Shown here piece by piece: positions 51,402-61,278 of a DNA stretch of 64,000 nt (its first letter is position 1; each line of letters begins with the position of its first letter). Source of the stretch: TMED23 sp964566055. Its GTDB lineage: Bacteria > Pseudomonadota > Alphaproteobacteria > Rhodospirillales > UBA2165. A model generated the notes under the pieces. That model saw nothing but the letters and a program-made list of their open reading frames with translations, had not been told where the DNA came from and did no database searches. The translations under genes and the position numbers were made by a program. The stretch spans positions 1 through 64,000 of the forward strand of contig CAZMHI010000010.1 in NCBI GenBank assembly GCA_964566055.1, read 5' to 3'.

Positions 51402-52705
51402 TCGTCTCTCTCATAAACTTTAGCCCCATTCGCATAGGTCGCGCGGATGGCTCGATCATCCGCCAGCACGATTTGGGCAAACAATGTATCGGCTAGGCTG
51501 TCAACGCTCTGCATACGGTGGCGGATAAGATCGGTTGAGTTGAGATCAAGCACGGTGAGGTCAGCTTCAAAGCCCGGCGCCAGACGGCCGATTTTATCAT
51601 CCAGGTGTAATGCCTGGGCGCCCCCTAACGTCAGCAAATGAAAAGCTGCAAACGGGCTCAGCGAAAAATCTCCAAACTGCGCGATTTCGTACGCCGCTTT
51701 CATGGTTGCAAATGGCGAGAGACTGGTGCCGCCACCGACATCAGTGCCAAGCGCAATCCGGGCGCCAGCATCCCGTAGTTTTTCGTATTCAAATAGGCCG
51801 CTGCCCAAAAACAAATTGGAGGTCGGGCAATGCACAATTGAAGTATCAGTCTCAACGGTCAGCGCGATATCAGCCTCCGAGAAATGAATGCCGTGACCAT
51901 AAAGTGTGCGAGGCCCCAAAAGATTAAACCGCTGATAAACATCCAGATAGGATGAAGCTTCGGGAAAAAGTTCTGCTACCCAGTTGATCTCATCGGTATT
52001 TTCGGAGACATGGGATTGCACATAAACGCCATCACTTTCCCGGTAGAGAGTTCCTGCAAGTTCCAATTGCTCCGGTGTCGAAGTTGGCGCAAAACGCGGC
52101 GTAATGGCATAGAGATTACGTCCTTTGCCGTGCCATTTCTCGATTAGGGATTTGGATTGATCGTAAGCCGATTGTGGCGTGTCACACAAATTGTCCGGCG
52201 CATGGCGGTCCATCAGGACTTTACCGGCCACCATACGCAAACCTAACCTCTTGGCCTCAGTAAAAAACGCATCGACGGATTCTGGATGGATGGTGCAATA
52301 GACGGCACTGGTGGTGAAACCGTTTTTAAGTGATTCAGCCAAAAAGAATTTAGCCGTCGCCTTGGCATATTCTTCATTGGAAAATTTAGCTTCTTCAGGG
52401 AAAGTATAGGTATTAAGCCAATCGATCAGTTTGGCACCGTAGGATGCAATCACACTCATCTGCGGATAGTGGACATGACCGTCAATAAAACCGGGTAAAA
52501 TTAAACCATCACCATGATCGACGATTTCAGCCCCTGCAGGCACGGCAACGGAACTGGCATCACCAACTGTACTTATATACCCATTTTCAACAACGACGCA
52601 GCCCTTTTGCCAATAGTCATATTGGCTAGCATCTAAGCCGTCATTAAAATTCAGAACACGCCCCTTCAGGGCAAGCGGAACATTTATGTCAGGGTTTGCT
52701 GACAT
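51398..52705 (-). CDS. guaD: Guanine deaminase
   Basis: 435 aa amidohydrolase converting guanine to xanthine. GFIDGHVHYPQMSVIASYGAKLIDWLNTYTFPEEAKF is diagnostic; QSHVSENTDEINWV, LYGHGIHFSEADI, HCPTSNLFLGSGLF and ALGTDVGGGTSLSPFATMKAAYE follow. Full length. It is the second last gene of the purine unit, after the transporter's binding-protein gene and its terminator. Confidence 0.95.
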   Translation of the reverse strand: MSANPDINVPLALKGRVLNFNDGLDASQYDYWQKGCVVVENGYISTVGDASSVAVPAGAEIVDHGDGLILPGFIDGHVHYPQMSVIASYGAKLIDWLNTYTFPEEAKFSNEEYAKATAKFFLAESLKNGFTTSAVYCTIHPESVDAFFTEAKRLGLRMVAGKVLMDRHAPDNLCDTPQSAYDQSKSLIEKWHGKGRNLYAITPRFAPTSTPEQLELAGTLYRESDGVYVQSHVSENTDEINWVAELFPEASSYLDVYQRFNLLGPRTLYGHGIHFSEADIALTVETDTSIVHCPTSNLFLGSGLFEYEKLRDAGARIALGTDVGGGTSLSPFATMKAAYEIAQFGDFSLSPFAAFHLLTLGGAQALHLDDKIGRLAPGFEADLTVLDLNSTDLIRHRMQSVDSLADTLFAQIVLADDRAIRATYANGAKVYERDE

Positions 52706-52737
52706 GGCAGAATTTTCTTCTTTTTAAAATAAAGTTG

Positions 52738-52768
52738 GCGGGACCCGATTCATAAGACCGGGTCCCAG
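52738..52768 (-). terminator. Terminator after the BMP binding-protein gene
   Basis: GGGACCCG (52740-52747) and CGGGTCCC (52759-52766) are perfect 8-bp arms; on the minus strand the stem is followed within a few bases by a T-rich stretch (ACTTTATTTT). It would end or attenuate the transporter transcript before guaD. Confidence 0.75.
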
Positions 52769-52782
52769 CAACAAACGTCTGC

Positions 52783-53865
52783 TTATTTCGGTATGGTGCC
52801 GTCAACGCCTTCGACGTAGAAGTTCATACCGGCCAACATGCCATCATCAGCATTTTTACCAGCTGGCACGACGATTTTGCCAGCCTGGTTTTTGATCGGA
52901 CCGGCAAAGGCGTGAACAGTGCCGTTAAACAGGCCCTCTTTGGCTTTTTCGGCCATGGCGACAACATCGGCGGGAATAGCTTTGTTATATGCTGCCATTT
53001 TCACCATGCCCGATTTGAAGCCACCCCAGGTATCCTGGGACTTCCAGGTACCATCGAGCACGGCTTTGGTGCGTTGGATATAGTAAGCGTTCCAGTCATC
53101 GATGATCGCCGTCAGCTGAGCCTTTGGACCAAACGAAACCATGTCGGATGCCTGGCCAACCGCCCAAACTTTGTTTTTCTGGGCCTGTTGCAAGGGCGCA
53201 GGTGAATCGGTGTGCTGCATGATGATATCGGCACCCTGAGCGATCAAGGCTTTTGCAGCATCGGCTTCTTTACCTGGATCAAACCAAGTTGAAACCCAGA
53301 CAATTTTGATCTTAACGTTTGGATTAACTGACCGCGCGGCGATGATGGTTGCATTAATGCCCCGGATCACTTCCGGAATCGGGAAAGAGGCGACATAGCC
53401 CAATACATTGGACTTGGTCATTTTGCCGGCAATCAGGCCAACGACATGACGGCCTTCATAAAACCGGGCTGAATAGGTCGAGACATTTTTTGACCGTTTG
53501 AAACCGGTTGCATGTTCAAAGCGCACTTTCGGAAAACGTTTGGCGACTTTGAGCGTCGGGTTCATATAACCGAACGAGGTGGTAAAGATCAGTTTGTGGC
53601 CTGAGCGCGCCAGCTTGGTAATCACCCGTGCAGCATCAGCGCCTTCCGGCACGGATTCGACATAAGATGTTTTCACCTGATCGCCGAATGTACGGGCAAC
53701 CGCCAAGCGGCCCTGATTATGTTGATAGGACCAGCCATGGTCACCAATTGGGCCAACATAGACAAAACCAACTTTGGTTTTTTTCTCAGCTGCGTAACCA
53801 GCCGAAGCACCGACGACCATAGCGGCCGCTAACAGAGCTCCTAAAAATAGACGTTTTGAATTCAT
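52783..53865 (-). CDS. BMP-family ABC transporter substrate-binding protein
   Basis: About 360 aa from ATG 53865, chosen because GGAGGA precedes it and a signal peptide follows (KRLFLGALLAAAMVVGASAGYAAE). Mature start KVGFVYVGPIGDHGWSYQHNQGR and ENxSFGYMNPTLKVAKRFPKVRFEHATGF match the Bmp/PnrA purine-nucleoside-binding family. QGADIIMQHTDSPAPLQQA and VGQASDMVSFGPKAQL also conform. It belongs with the two permeases and ATPase upstream; purine bases or nucleosides are the likely cargo. Confidence 0.93.
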   Translation of the reverse strand: MNSKRLFLGALLAAAMVVGASAGYAAEKKTKVGFVYVGPIGDHGWSYQHNQGRLAVARTFGDQVKTSYVESVPEGADAARVITKLARSGHKLIFTTSFGYMNPTLKVAKRFPKVRFEHATGFKRSKNVSTYSARFYEGRHVVGLIAGKMTKSNVLGYVASFPIPEVIRGINATIIAARSVNPNVKIKIVWVSTWFDPGKEADAAKALIAQGADIIMQHTDSPAPLQQAQKNKVWAVGQASDMVSFGPKAQLTAIIDDWNAYYIQRTKAVLDGTWKSQDTWGGFKSGMVKMAAYNKAIPADVVAMAEKAKEGLFNGTVHAFAGPIKNQAGKIVVPAGKNADDGMLAGMNFYVEGVDGTIPK

Positions 53866-53902
53866 CGTTTTCCTCCGATTGAGATGTTTAAGTTTTTTCA
53901 TT

Positions 53903-54826
53903 TTAACCTGATGCGTGGAAACTCCTGCCCAAACATGCAGGAGCGTTAAGTCTCGCCCGTGAACTGTCCCGTGATATGAGCACAAGAACCACTATGGTGG
54001 CAAGATAAGGTAACATGGACAGGAATTGCGGCGCGATCTCGACCCCAAATCCCTGAGCATGTAATTGAATAATCGTGATACCGCCGAACAGATAAGCGCC
54101 AAAGAAGGCGCGCCAAGCTTTCCAGGAGGCAAAGACAACGAGCGCTAGGGCAATCCAGCCCCGGCCCGCTGTCATGTTTTCGACCCAAAGCGGCGTATAG
54201 GCGAGCGACAGGTAGGAGCCACCCAATCCCGCCATGGCGCCACCGAACAAGACACACGCCATTCTGATCTTATTAACGGAATAGCCAATGGAATGCGCGG
54301 CGTGGTGGTTTTCGCCAACCGCCCGGATCAGCAGACCCGTCCGTGTTTTGTTCAGCGTATAGGTAACCAGCACCACGACAATAACAGAGGCATAGACCAG
54401 AATGTCATGGCCGAAAAGCAACGGTCCAAGAAACGGAATATCGCTGATGAACGGAATTTCCAGCTTGGGCAGGCCCGGGAAAGTTTTACCGACAAAGCCG
54501 TGCCCCAACAAGGCACTAAAGCCGAGCCCGAAAATTGTTAAAGCCAGACCGGTCGCCACTTGATTTGATAACAGATAAAGCGTCAGAAAACCGAAAATAA
54601 ATCCTACTGCCGCTCCAGCCACAGCGCCGCCAAGAATGGCCAGCGTGGCACTGCCTGTGGTGACGCCAATACCGAAAGAAACAATCGCGCCAACAATCAT
54701 CATGCCTTCGACACCGAGATTAAGCACGCCAGATTTTTCAACCACGACTTCACCAACCGCGGCAAATACCAAGGGCGTTGAGGCGGTTATAATTGTTAAT
54801 AATGCGGGGACTAACCATTCAGGCAT
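53903..54826 (-). CDS. ABC transporter permease (BMP-type), second permease
   Basis: 307 aa from ATG 54826, favoured by AGGAGG ten bases upstream; an in-frame ATG at 54844 gives six more residues. About eight membrane helices, with the branched-chain/ribose permease signature GVLNLGVEGMMIVGAIVSFG near the N-terminus and GENHHAAHSIGYSVNKIRMACVLFGGAMAGLGGSYLSL as the coupling region. Its start lies 1 bp after the first permease stop. Confidence 0.92.
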   Translation of the reverse strand: MPEWLVPALLTIITASTPLVFAAVGEVVVEKSGVLNLGVEGMMIVGAIVSFGIGVTTGSATLAILGGAVAGAAVGFIFGFLTLYLLSNQVATGLALTIFGLGFSALLGHGFVGKTFPGLPKLEIPFISDIPFLGPLLFGHDILVYASVIVVVLVTYTLNKTRTGLLIRAVGENHHAAHSIGYSVNKIRMACVLFGGAMAGLGGSYLSLAYTPLWVENMTAGRGWIALALVVFASWKAWRAFFGAYLFGGITIIQLHAQGFGVEIAPQFLSMLPYLATIVVLVLISRDSSRARLNAPACLGRSFHASG

Positions 54827-54827
54827 C

Positions 54828-55946
54828 TTACGCACCCTCCTCATCTATCGCCATGGGCGGCGTCGCTGCTGCCGGCGCCACAAGAGCTGTGGCTTTACCA
54901 AAGCGGATGCGGTAACGCACCAGCACATCGCTGGCGAGCAAGAAAAACAACAGCATGCCCTGGAACACGCCGGTAACGGCATTGGGCAAATTCATCTCGA
55001 TCTGCGCGTTGTCACCGCCGAGATAAGTCAGTGCCATCAACAACCCAGCAAACAAACATCCCACGGGATGCAACCGGCCCAGAAAGGCAACGATAATAGC
55101 GGTGAAACCATAACCGGGCGAAATGACCGGCACGATTTGGCCAATCGGGCCTGAGACTTCGATCATGCCGGCCAGACCGGCGGCACCGCCACTGATCATC
55201 AGCGTCAGCCAGATAATGTGCTTTTCCTTAAAACCAGCAAAGCTCGCTGCCATCGGCGCCATGCCGATAACCCGGATTTGGAAGCCGATCATATGGCGGG
55301 TCATCACCACCCAGGCAACGGCGACGCCAAACAAGGTCAATATCCAGCCGAAATGCAGCCGGGTTTCTTCCAGGATAATCGGCACAATGGCAGCGTCATG
55401 GAACAGCCTTGATTCCGGGAAGTTTTGGCCTTCCGGGTCTTTCCACGGCCCATGAATAAGATAAGAGAGCACCAGCAAACCGACATAAGTCAGCATCAGG
55501 CTGGTGAGAATTTCATTGGTGCCGTATTTGGTTTTGAGAAAAGCCGGGATCGCCGCCCAAGCCATACCGCCCAAAACACCGGCAATCATCATCCCCGGCA
55601 TTAATAAGGGCGAGTCGACATTGAAGAACAGCAGCGCCACGCCACCACCCGCCAGCGCGCCGATCGTCAGCTGACCTTCGGCACCGATATTCCAGACATT
55701 TGCTTGAAAACCGAAAGACAAGCCAACAGCGATGAGCACTAGAGGTGTTGCCTTAACGAACAATTCGGCAATACCATCCACGGAATTTAGTGGCTCAATA
55801 AAAAACGTCACAATGGCCTTTAATGGATCAACGCCCAAAATGGTGAACATGATTATGCCCGCAATGAAGGTCAGTATAACAGCAAAAATCGGCGACCAAT
55901 AAATCATCGAGCGGGACATCTCGCCCCGGAGTTCGAGCCTAAGCAT
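54828..55946 (-). CDS. ABC transporter permease (BMP-type), first permease
   Basis: 372 aa from ATG 55946 (overlapping the ATPase stop by 8 bp). Nine or ten membrane helices. GFQANVWNIGAEGQLTIGALAGGGVALLF and the coupling-loop pattern IGMAPMAASFAGFKEKHIIWLTLMISGGAAGLAGMIEV mark it as the larger permease of nucleoside-type Bmp transporters. A Lys/Ala-rich soluble tail closes it. Confidence 0.92.
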   Translation of the reverse strand: MLRLELRGEMSRSMIYWSPIFAVILTFIAGIIMFTILGVDPLKAIVTFFIEPLNSVDGIAELFVKATPLVLIAVGLSFGFQANVWNIGAEGQLTIGALAGGGVALLFFNVDSPLLMPGMMIAGVLGGMAWAAIPAFLKTKYGTNEILTSLMLTYVGLLVLSYLIHGPWKDPEGQNFPESRLFHDAAIVPIILEETRLHFGWILTLFGVAVAWVVMTRHMIGFQIRVIGMAPMAASFAGFKEKHIIWLTLMISGGAAGLAGMIEVSGPIGQIVPVISPGYGFTAIIVAFLGRLHPVGCLFAGLLMALTYLGGDNAQIEMNLPNAVTGVFQGMLLFFLLASDVLVRYRIRFGKATALVAPAAATPPMAIDEEGA

Positions 55947-57471
55947 GAGCCGTCTCCTGTTCGTGAGCAATACCCGCCATCAGCAAGCCGATTTCCTCGA
56001 CCGTGCAATCTTCGGCGGGACGCGGCGCGGAAAGCTCGCCTTCGCAAATCACCGACATACGGTCAGAGACTTCGAACAATTCCTCAAGATCTTGGGAAAT
56101 CACCAGGACGGCAGCGCCCTTGGCGGCCAAATCCAACAGCGATTGCCGGATAAAGGCTGCTGAGCCCGCATCAACGCCCCAGGTCGGCTGCAAGGCAACA
56201 ATCACGCCGGGGTTTTGTAAAATCTCCCGGCCAAAAATGAATTTCTGCAGATTGCCGCCGGATAGACTGTTAGCTGCGTGTTCAACCCCCGGTGTTTTGA
56301 CATTGAATTCAGAGACCACATTTTGGGCGTATTCCACTGAGCCATTGATATTGATAAAGCCTTTGGACATTAAATTCATCGATTTGGAGCCCGACAAAAA
56401 GGCATTTTCCCAGAGCGACATTTCCGGCACAGCCCCATGGCCGAGACGTTCTTCCGGCACAAACCCCATGCCGGCGCCCCGCCGTACACCAGGTCCGGAT
56501 TTGCCGACGGGCGCGTTGCCAATCGCCACAGCTTCGTCATCCTCGATCAGCATCTCACCGCTCAAGACTTCCATCAATTCCATCTGACCGTTACCGGCGA
56601 TGCCGGCTATGCCTAAGATTTCACCAGTACGCACTTCCAGGCTGACATTCTTAAGATCGACCCCATGCTGGTGGCTCGACGCCAAGCTCAAATCCTGCAC
56701 CACCAGATGCGGCGCACCTGGTTCAGCTTTGCCTTGACGTTCAGGGCTGACGAGATTTGCACCCATCATCATTTCGGCCATTGAGCGCGGCGATTCTTCG
56801 GCAGGAATACAATCATCGACGACCTCACCCATCCGCATAATTGTCGCAAAGTGACAGAGGTCTTTGATCTCCTGTAATTTGTGAGAAATATAGAGGATTG
56901 AAACGCCTTCTTCTGAAAGACGCCGAAGAGTTTTAAACAACTCATCGACCTCCTGCGGTGTTAACACCGAGGTCGGCTCATCCATGATCAACAGTTTGGG
57001 GTCCTGCAACAGGCAGCGCACCACTTCGATGCGCTGACGTTCGCCAACCGAAAGCGTGTGTACGTAGCGGCTGGGGTCAAGCGGCAGGCCATATTGCTGC
57101 GAGACGTCGCGAATACGTTGTGACAGATCACCAGCGGCAAGTTCCGGCGAAATACCGATAGCGATATTCTCTTCCACTGTCATGGCATCAAACAATGAGA
57201 AATGCTGGAAAACCATACCAATACCAAGTTTTCTGGCGGCATTGGGATTGGCGACCATCATCTCCTGGCCTTCCCATCTGAGGATGCCGGAATCGGCCTT
57301 TTGAACGCCATAGATAAATTTAACGAGCGTTGATTTACCGGCGCCATTTTCGCCCAATAAAGCATGAATTTCGCCCGGCATGATTTTCATGCTGACATTG
57401 TTATTGGCGATTACGCCTGGATAGGCTTTGGTAATCCCTTCGAGTTCCAATTGCGGTGTTTGTTCTGTCAT
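55939..57471 (-). CDS. Double-domain ABC transporter ATPase (BMP-type)
   Basis: 510 aa with two nucleotide-binding domains. The first is complete: Walker A GENGAGKSTLVKFIYG, signature LSVGERQRIEVVRCL, Walker B LLIMDEPTSVL. The second has a degenerate Walker A (GIAGNGQMELMEVLSG) and signature LSGGNLQKFIFGREI, as in sugar and nucleoside ATPases. It is followed by both permeases and the binding protein, and starts 15 bp after xdhB, tying uptake to purine oxidation. Confidence 0.94.
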   Translation of the reverse strand: MTEQTPQLELEGITKAYPGVIANNNVSMKIMPGEIHALLGENGAGKSTLVKFIYGVQKADSGILRWEGQEMMVANPNAARKLGIGMVFQHFSLFDAMTVEENIAIGISPELAAGDLSQRIRDVSQQYGLPLDPSRYVHTLSVGERQRIEVVRCLLQDPKLLIMDEPTSVLTPQEVDELFKTLRRLSEEGVSILYISHKLQEIKDLCHFATIMRMGEVVDDCIPAEESPRSMAEMMMGANLVSPERQGKAEPGAPHLVVQDLSLASSHQHGVDLKNVSLEVRTGEILGIAGIAGNGQMELMEVLSGEMLIEDDEAVAIGNAPVGKSGPGVRRGAGMGFVPEERLGHGAVPEMSLWENAFLSGSKSMNLMSKGFININGSVEYAQNVVSEFNVKTPGVEHAANSLSGGNLQKFIFGREILQNPGVIVALQPTWGVDAGSAAFIRQSLLDLAAKGAAVLVISQDLEELFEVSDRMSVICEGELSAPRPAEDCTVEEIGLLMAGIAHEQETAHA

Positions 57472-57486
57472 ATTGCCCCCAAACTC

Positions 57487-59793
57487 CTAAGCCCTGATTT
57501 CCGTTACCGCTTTCAATATCGCTTCCGGCGTCGCCGGTGCATTGAGATTTGGTCTTTTTGAACCGTCGCCCGAGCGCTTCACCGCATCCCTAATCGCCAG
57601 CCAAACCGAGATCGCCAGCATCAAGGGCGGTTCGCCAATCGCTTTTGATCTGAATATTGTTGGCACTCTGTTTGGCGCATCCTCCAGAATATGAATATTA
57701 AACTCAGGCGGGACGTCCCGGCTACCGGGGATTTTGTAGGTAGATGGCCCGTGAGTCAAAAGCTGACCTTGGTCGTTCCAGACCAATTCTTCCGAGGTCA
57801 GCCAGCCCATGCCTTGCACGAAGGCGCCTTCGATTTGGCCGTAATCGACCCGCGGGTTCAAAGATTTCCCGCAATCCTGCAGAATATCCGTCCTCAGTGT
57901 CCTGGATTCACCGGTCAGCGTATCGATGACAATCTCAGATATAGCCACGCCATAGCTGAAATAATAAAAGGGTGAGCCGGTGCAAGTGATCGGATCCCAG
58001 GTCAAATCAGGCGTTTGATAAAAGCCGGTCGCTGACAATGATTCGCGGGCTTCCCAGGTTTTTTGGGCGAGTTCAGCGAAGGTAATACTTTCATTACCGC
58101 CGTAAATTCTGTTCTGGCGGAACTTGATATCGTTTTCCGGAACTTCAAAATGCTGGGCCGCAATGCCGGTCATCCGCGATTTGATTTTATCTGCTGCATC
58201 ATAGGCCGCCATGCCATTGAGATCGGAGCCAGCAGACGCAGCCGTCGCTGAGGTATTGGGTACTTTGTCGGTCCGGGTCGAGGAGATTTTGATATTGTCG
58301 ATATCGATCTGAAACACTGTCGCCACCACTTGGGCAACTTTAGTGAACAATCCCTGCCCCATTTCGGTGCCGCCATGGTTCAAATGAACTGAACCGTCAG
58401 TATAGACATGCACCAAAGCACCCGCCTGATTAAGCGCCGGCATATTAAACGAAATGCCAAACTTAATCGGCATTACCGCTATGCCTTTTTTTAAAATTGA
58501 ATTTTCAGCGTTGAATTTATCAATGGCTTTTTTACGGCCTTCATAATCTACCTCGCTGGTGAGGCGATCAACCAATTCCTCAATGATATTATCTTTGATG
58601 ATCTGACCATACGGCGTCTGATTGCGTTTCTCCTGGCCGTAGTAATTGACTTTGCGGATGTCATCCAGGCTTTGGCCCAGATGATGAGCAATGTGTTCAA
58701 GGATGGTTTCTATGACGATCATGCCTTGCGGCCCGCCAAAGCCCCGGAAGGCCGTGTTTGAAACCGTATTGGTTTTGCACGGATAGCCATGAAAACGCGC
58801 ATTGGGTAGGTAATAGCAATTATCGCCATGGCACAAAGACCTGGCCATCACACCGGAACTTAGATCAGCCACATTGCCGGAGCGCATGGCCATTTCAATA
58901 TCAATGCCTTCGACCCGGCCTTCATCATCAAAACCAACATCATATTTAAATTCATAATCATGGCGCTTGCCGGTGACGATCATGTCTTCATCCCGGCGCA
59001 ATCTAAGTTTCGCCGGCTGACCGGTCTTGGCAGCGACAAGTGCCGCCATGGCAGCGATAATGGTCGGCTGACTTTCCTTGCCGCCAAAGCCGCCGCCCAT
59101 GCGGCGAATCTCAACCGTCACCGCATTGCTCGGCACACCCAACACATGCGCGACACCGTGCTGCACTTCGGTTGGATGCTGGGTCGAACTATAAACAGTC
59201 ATATCTCGGTCTTCGCCCGGCACAGCTAGAGCAACATTGGCTTCCAAATAAAAATGATCCTGGCCGCCGCAGGCAATCTCGCCTTGCAAACGGTGGTTGG
59301 CAGTTTCCAGCGCCTTATCGGGATCACCTTTGGTCACGGAGGGTGGCGTATAGGTGAATTGCTTTTTAGCCAGAGCATCTTGGATTTCAAGTACCGGCTC
59401 AAGCTCTTCGTAATCCACTTTTACCAATTTGGCGGCGCTAAAGGCCTGATCATAAGTTTCCGCCGCTACGAGAGCGACCGGATGTCCGGCATATTCGGCA
59501 ACCCCATCAGCGATAGCGGGCTCGCCTTCAAAAATCGGCGCGATATCGTTGTGGCCAATGATATCTTTGGCCGTCAGGACAGCAGCGACCCCCGGCTGAG
59601 CGAGCGCCTCTGCGCTTTCAATTGATTTTATGGTGGCGTGGGCAAAGGGTGAGGTAACCAGCACGATCTCTAATGTGCCCGGCAGGCTCGGCATATCATC
59701 GATGTAGATTGCCTTGCCAGTGACATGTTTTACTGCGCTGTCATGCTGGATTTTGTCGTGGGCAGCGCCAACGATATTTTGGGAGCCATCCAT
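57487..59793 (-). CDS. xdhB: Xanthine dehydrogenase molybdopterin-binding subunit
   Basis: 768 aa from ATG 59793, which shares one base with the xdhA stop. Molybdenum hydroxylase large subunit: KHVTGKAIYIDDMPSLPG, GGGFGGKESQPTIIAAMAALVA, FRGFGGPQGMIVIETILEHIAHHLG, NHGGTEMGQGLFTKVAQV, SAGSDLNGMAAYDA and the catalytic Glu in AIGEPPLMLAISVW near the C-terminus. Two-subunit (XdhAB) arrangement with FAD and iron-sulfur centres on XdhA. No xdhC gene is in the window. Confidence 0.96.
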   Translation of the reverse strand: MDGSQNIVGAAHDKIQHDSAVKHVTGKAIYIDDMPSLPGTLEIVLVTSPFAHATIKSIESAEALAQPGVAAVLTAKDIIGHNDIAPIFEGEPAIADGVAEYAGHPVALVAAETYDQAFSAAKLVKVDYEELEPVLEIQDALAKKQFTYTPPSVTKGDPDKALETANHRLQGEIACGGQDHFYLEANVALAVPGEDRDMTVYSSTQHPTEVQHGVAHVLGVPSNAVTVEIRRMGGGFGGKESQPTIIAAMAALVAAKTGQPAKLRLRRDEDMIVTGKRHDYEFKYDVGFDDEGRVEGIDIEMAMRSGNVADLSSGVMARSLCHGDNCYYLPNARFHGYPCKTNTVSNTAFRGFGGPQGMIVIETILEHIAHHLGQSLDDIRKVNYYGQEKRNQTPYGQIIKDNIIEELVDRLTSEVDYEGRKKAIDKFNAENSILKKGIAVMPIKFGISFNMPALNQAGALVHVYTDGSVHLNHGGTEMGQGLFTKVAQVVATVFQIDIDNIKISSTRTDKVPNTSATAASAGSDLNGMAAYDAADKIKSRMTGIAAQHFEVPENDIKFRQNRIYGGNESITFAELAQKTWEARESLSATGFYQTPDLTWDPITCTGSPFYYFSYGVAISEIVIDTLTGESRTLRTDILQDCGKSLNPRVDYGQIEGAFVQGMGWLTSEELVWNDQGQLLTHGPSTYKIPGSRDVPPEFNIHILEDAPNRVPTIFRSKAIGEPPLMLAISVWLAIRDAVKRSGDGSKRPNLNAPATPEAILKAVTEIRA

Positions 59794-61199
59794 CACACCG
59801 CCACCACTTCAAGCGCTTCATCGACGCCGGATAATTCCTGATACAAGCGTTGGAATAAATTACCGGCAACCTGGAGGCGATATTCCTTGCTCGCCCGGTG
59901 ATCACTGATCGGCTGGTAGTCTTCCTGAATAACGCCGAGCATGGTCATCGCCGTAGCTAAATCCCATGCATTTCCGTTGAGCGCAGCTTCACAGGCAATG
60001 CCGCGTTTTGGAATGGCCGCCATGCCGCCATAAGCGATACGGGCATCTGACACCGTATCGCCTTCGAGCTCAATCCGATAGGCACCCACCACAGCCGAAA
60101 TATCCTGATCATAGCGCTTGGAAATTTTGTAAGTGCGGAATTCCTGATTTTCGCTCAGTTTTGGAATCCGAATGGCTTTGATAAACTCGCCTGTCTTGAG
60201 GTCGGTTTTGCGGTAATCTAGAAAGAATTCTTCGATTGGCAGTTCCCGCTCACCGGCTTCAGAATACAAGATGAGGGTCGCGTCCAAGGCAATCAGGCAA
60301 GGCGGCGTATCGCCAATCGGCGAGGCATTACCGACATTGCCACCGATTGTCCCTGCATTGCGAATTTGCACGGAGCCAATGCGGGTAATCAAGGTGGCAA
60401 AAGACGGATAGAGCCGCTCAATAAACGGCAGGGCCGCGGTATATGTCACTGCGGCCCCAAAGGTGATATCCGTATCTGTTTCCTCGATCTGCAATAGTTC
60501 CGCGACGCGGCCCGTATGAATAACGGTTGATAAAGCCTCGCGCTCTTTGCTCACCAATATGCCTAAATCCGTGCCACCACCGAGCAGATTAGCCTCCGGA
60601 TTGGCGGCACAAAGCTTGGCCATTTCGGCAATAGACTTAGGCGTATGGAAGGTTTGATCGCCGTTCTGGTAGCTATCGCCCGCCTCGATTATTTCTAAAT
60701 TTGAGTTGTCGGGCGCTGCCGCGCACGCTTCCCGTGCTGCGTCAACGATGGGCCGGTAGCCGGTGCAGCGGCAGAGATTGCCTGCCAGGGTATCATGTAT
60801 CTCGCCTTCGGTTATTTCCGCCTCACTTTGACGCAGAGCATAAAGCGCCATAATAATCCCCGGCGTGCAAAAACCGCACTGGGTGCCGTCGGTTTTGACC
60901 ATAGCGTCCTGCACCGGGTCGAGCAGGTCGTCACTTTCGGCCAAACCTTCGACAGTAAAGACATGCTTGCCGGCCAATTGCGGCACCATCAACAGGCATG
61001 AGTTAACCGCTTCATATTTGGGTTCTCCATCCACGGTTTCAGCCAGCACTATCGTGCAGGCTCCGCAGTCACCCTCGGCACAACCTTCTTTTGTGCCGGT
61101 CAGTTCGGCCTGTTCACGAAGATAATCCAGCACAGTCATGGTGGGCGAGACTCCAGAGACCTCGCGCATTTCGCCATTTAATGTGAACTGAAGAGCCAT
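59793..61199 (-). CDS. xdhA: Xanthine dehydrogenase small subunit (FeS and FAD)
   Basis: 468 aa. N-terminal plant-type ferredoxin [2Fe-2S] site (TKEGCAEGDCGACTIVL), second [2Fe-2S] domain (GTQCGFCTPGIIMALYAL, AGNLCRCTGYRPI), and a FAD-binding CO dehydrogenase-type domain (NLLGGGTDLGILVSKE, RNAGTIGGNVGNASPIGDTPPCLIALDA). It passes electrons from XdhB to NAD+. Between the urate-oxidation genes and xdhB. Confidence 0.96.
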   Translation of the reverse strand: MALQFTLNGEMREVSGVSPTMTVLDYLREQAELTGTKEGCAEGDCGACTIVLAETVDGEPKYEAVNSCLLMVPQLAGKHVFTVEGLAESDDLLDPVQDAMVKTDGTQCGFCTPGIIMALYALRQSEAEITEGEIHDTLAGNLCRCTGYRPIVDAAREACAAAPDNSNLEIIEAGDSYQNGDQTFHTPKSIAEMAKLCAANPEANLLGGGTDLGILVSKEREALSTVIHTGRVAELLQIEETDTDITFGAAVTYTAALPFIERLYPSFATLITRIGSVQIRNAGTIGGNVGNASPIGDTPPCLIALDATLILYSEAGERELPIEEFFLDYRKTDLKTGEFIKAIRIPKLSENQEFRTYKISKRYDQDISAVVGAYRIELEGDTVSDARIAYGGMAAIPKRGIACEAALNGNAWDLATAMTMLGVIQEDYQPISDHRASKEYRLQVAGNLFQRLYQELSGVDEALEVVAV

Positions 61200-61278
61200 T
61201 AATTCTTAAATCCCTGTCGTTTTTGCGCACTTACTGACGCTTAAGTTAGTATTGCCTCTTTTAGAGAACGAGTCCCAT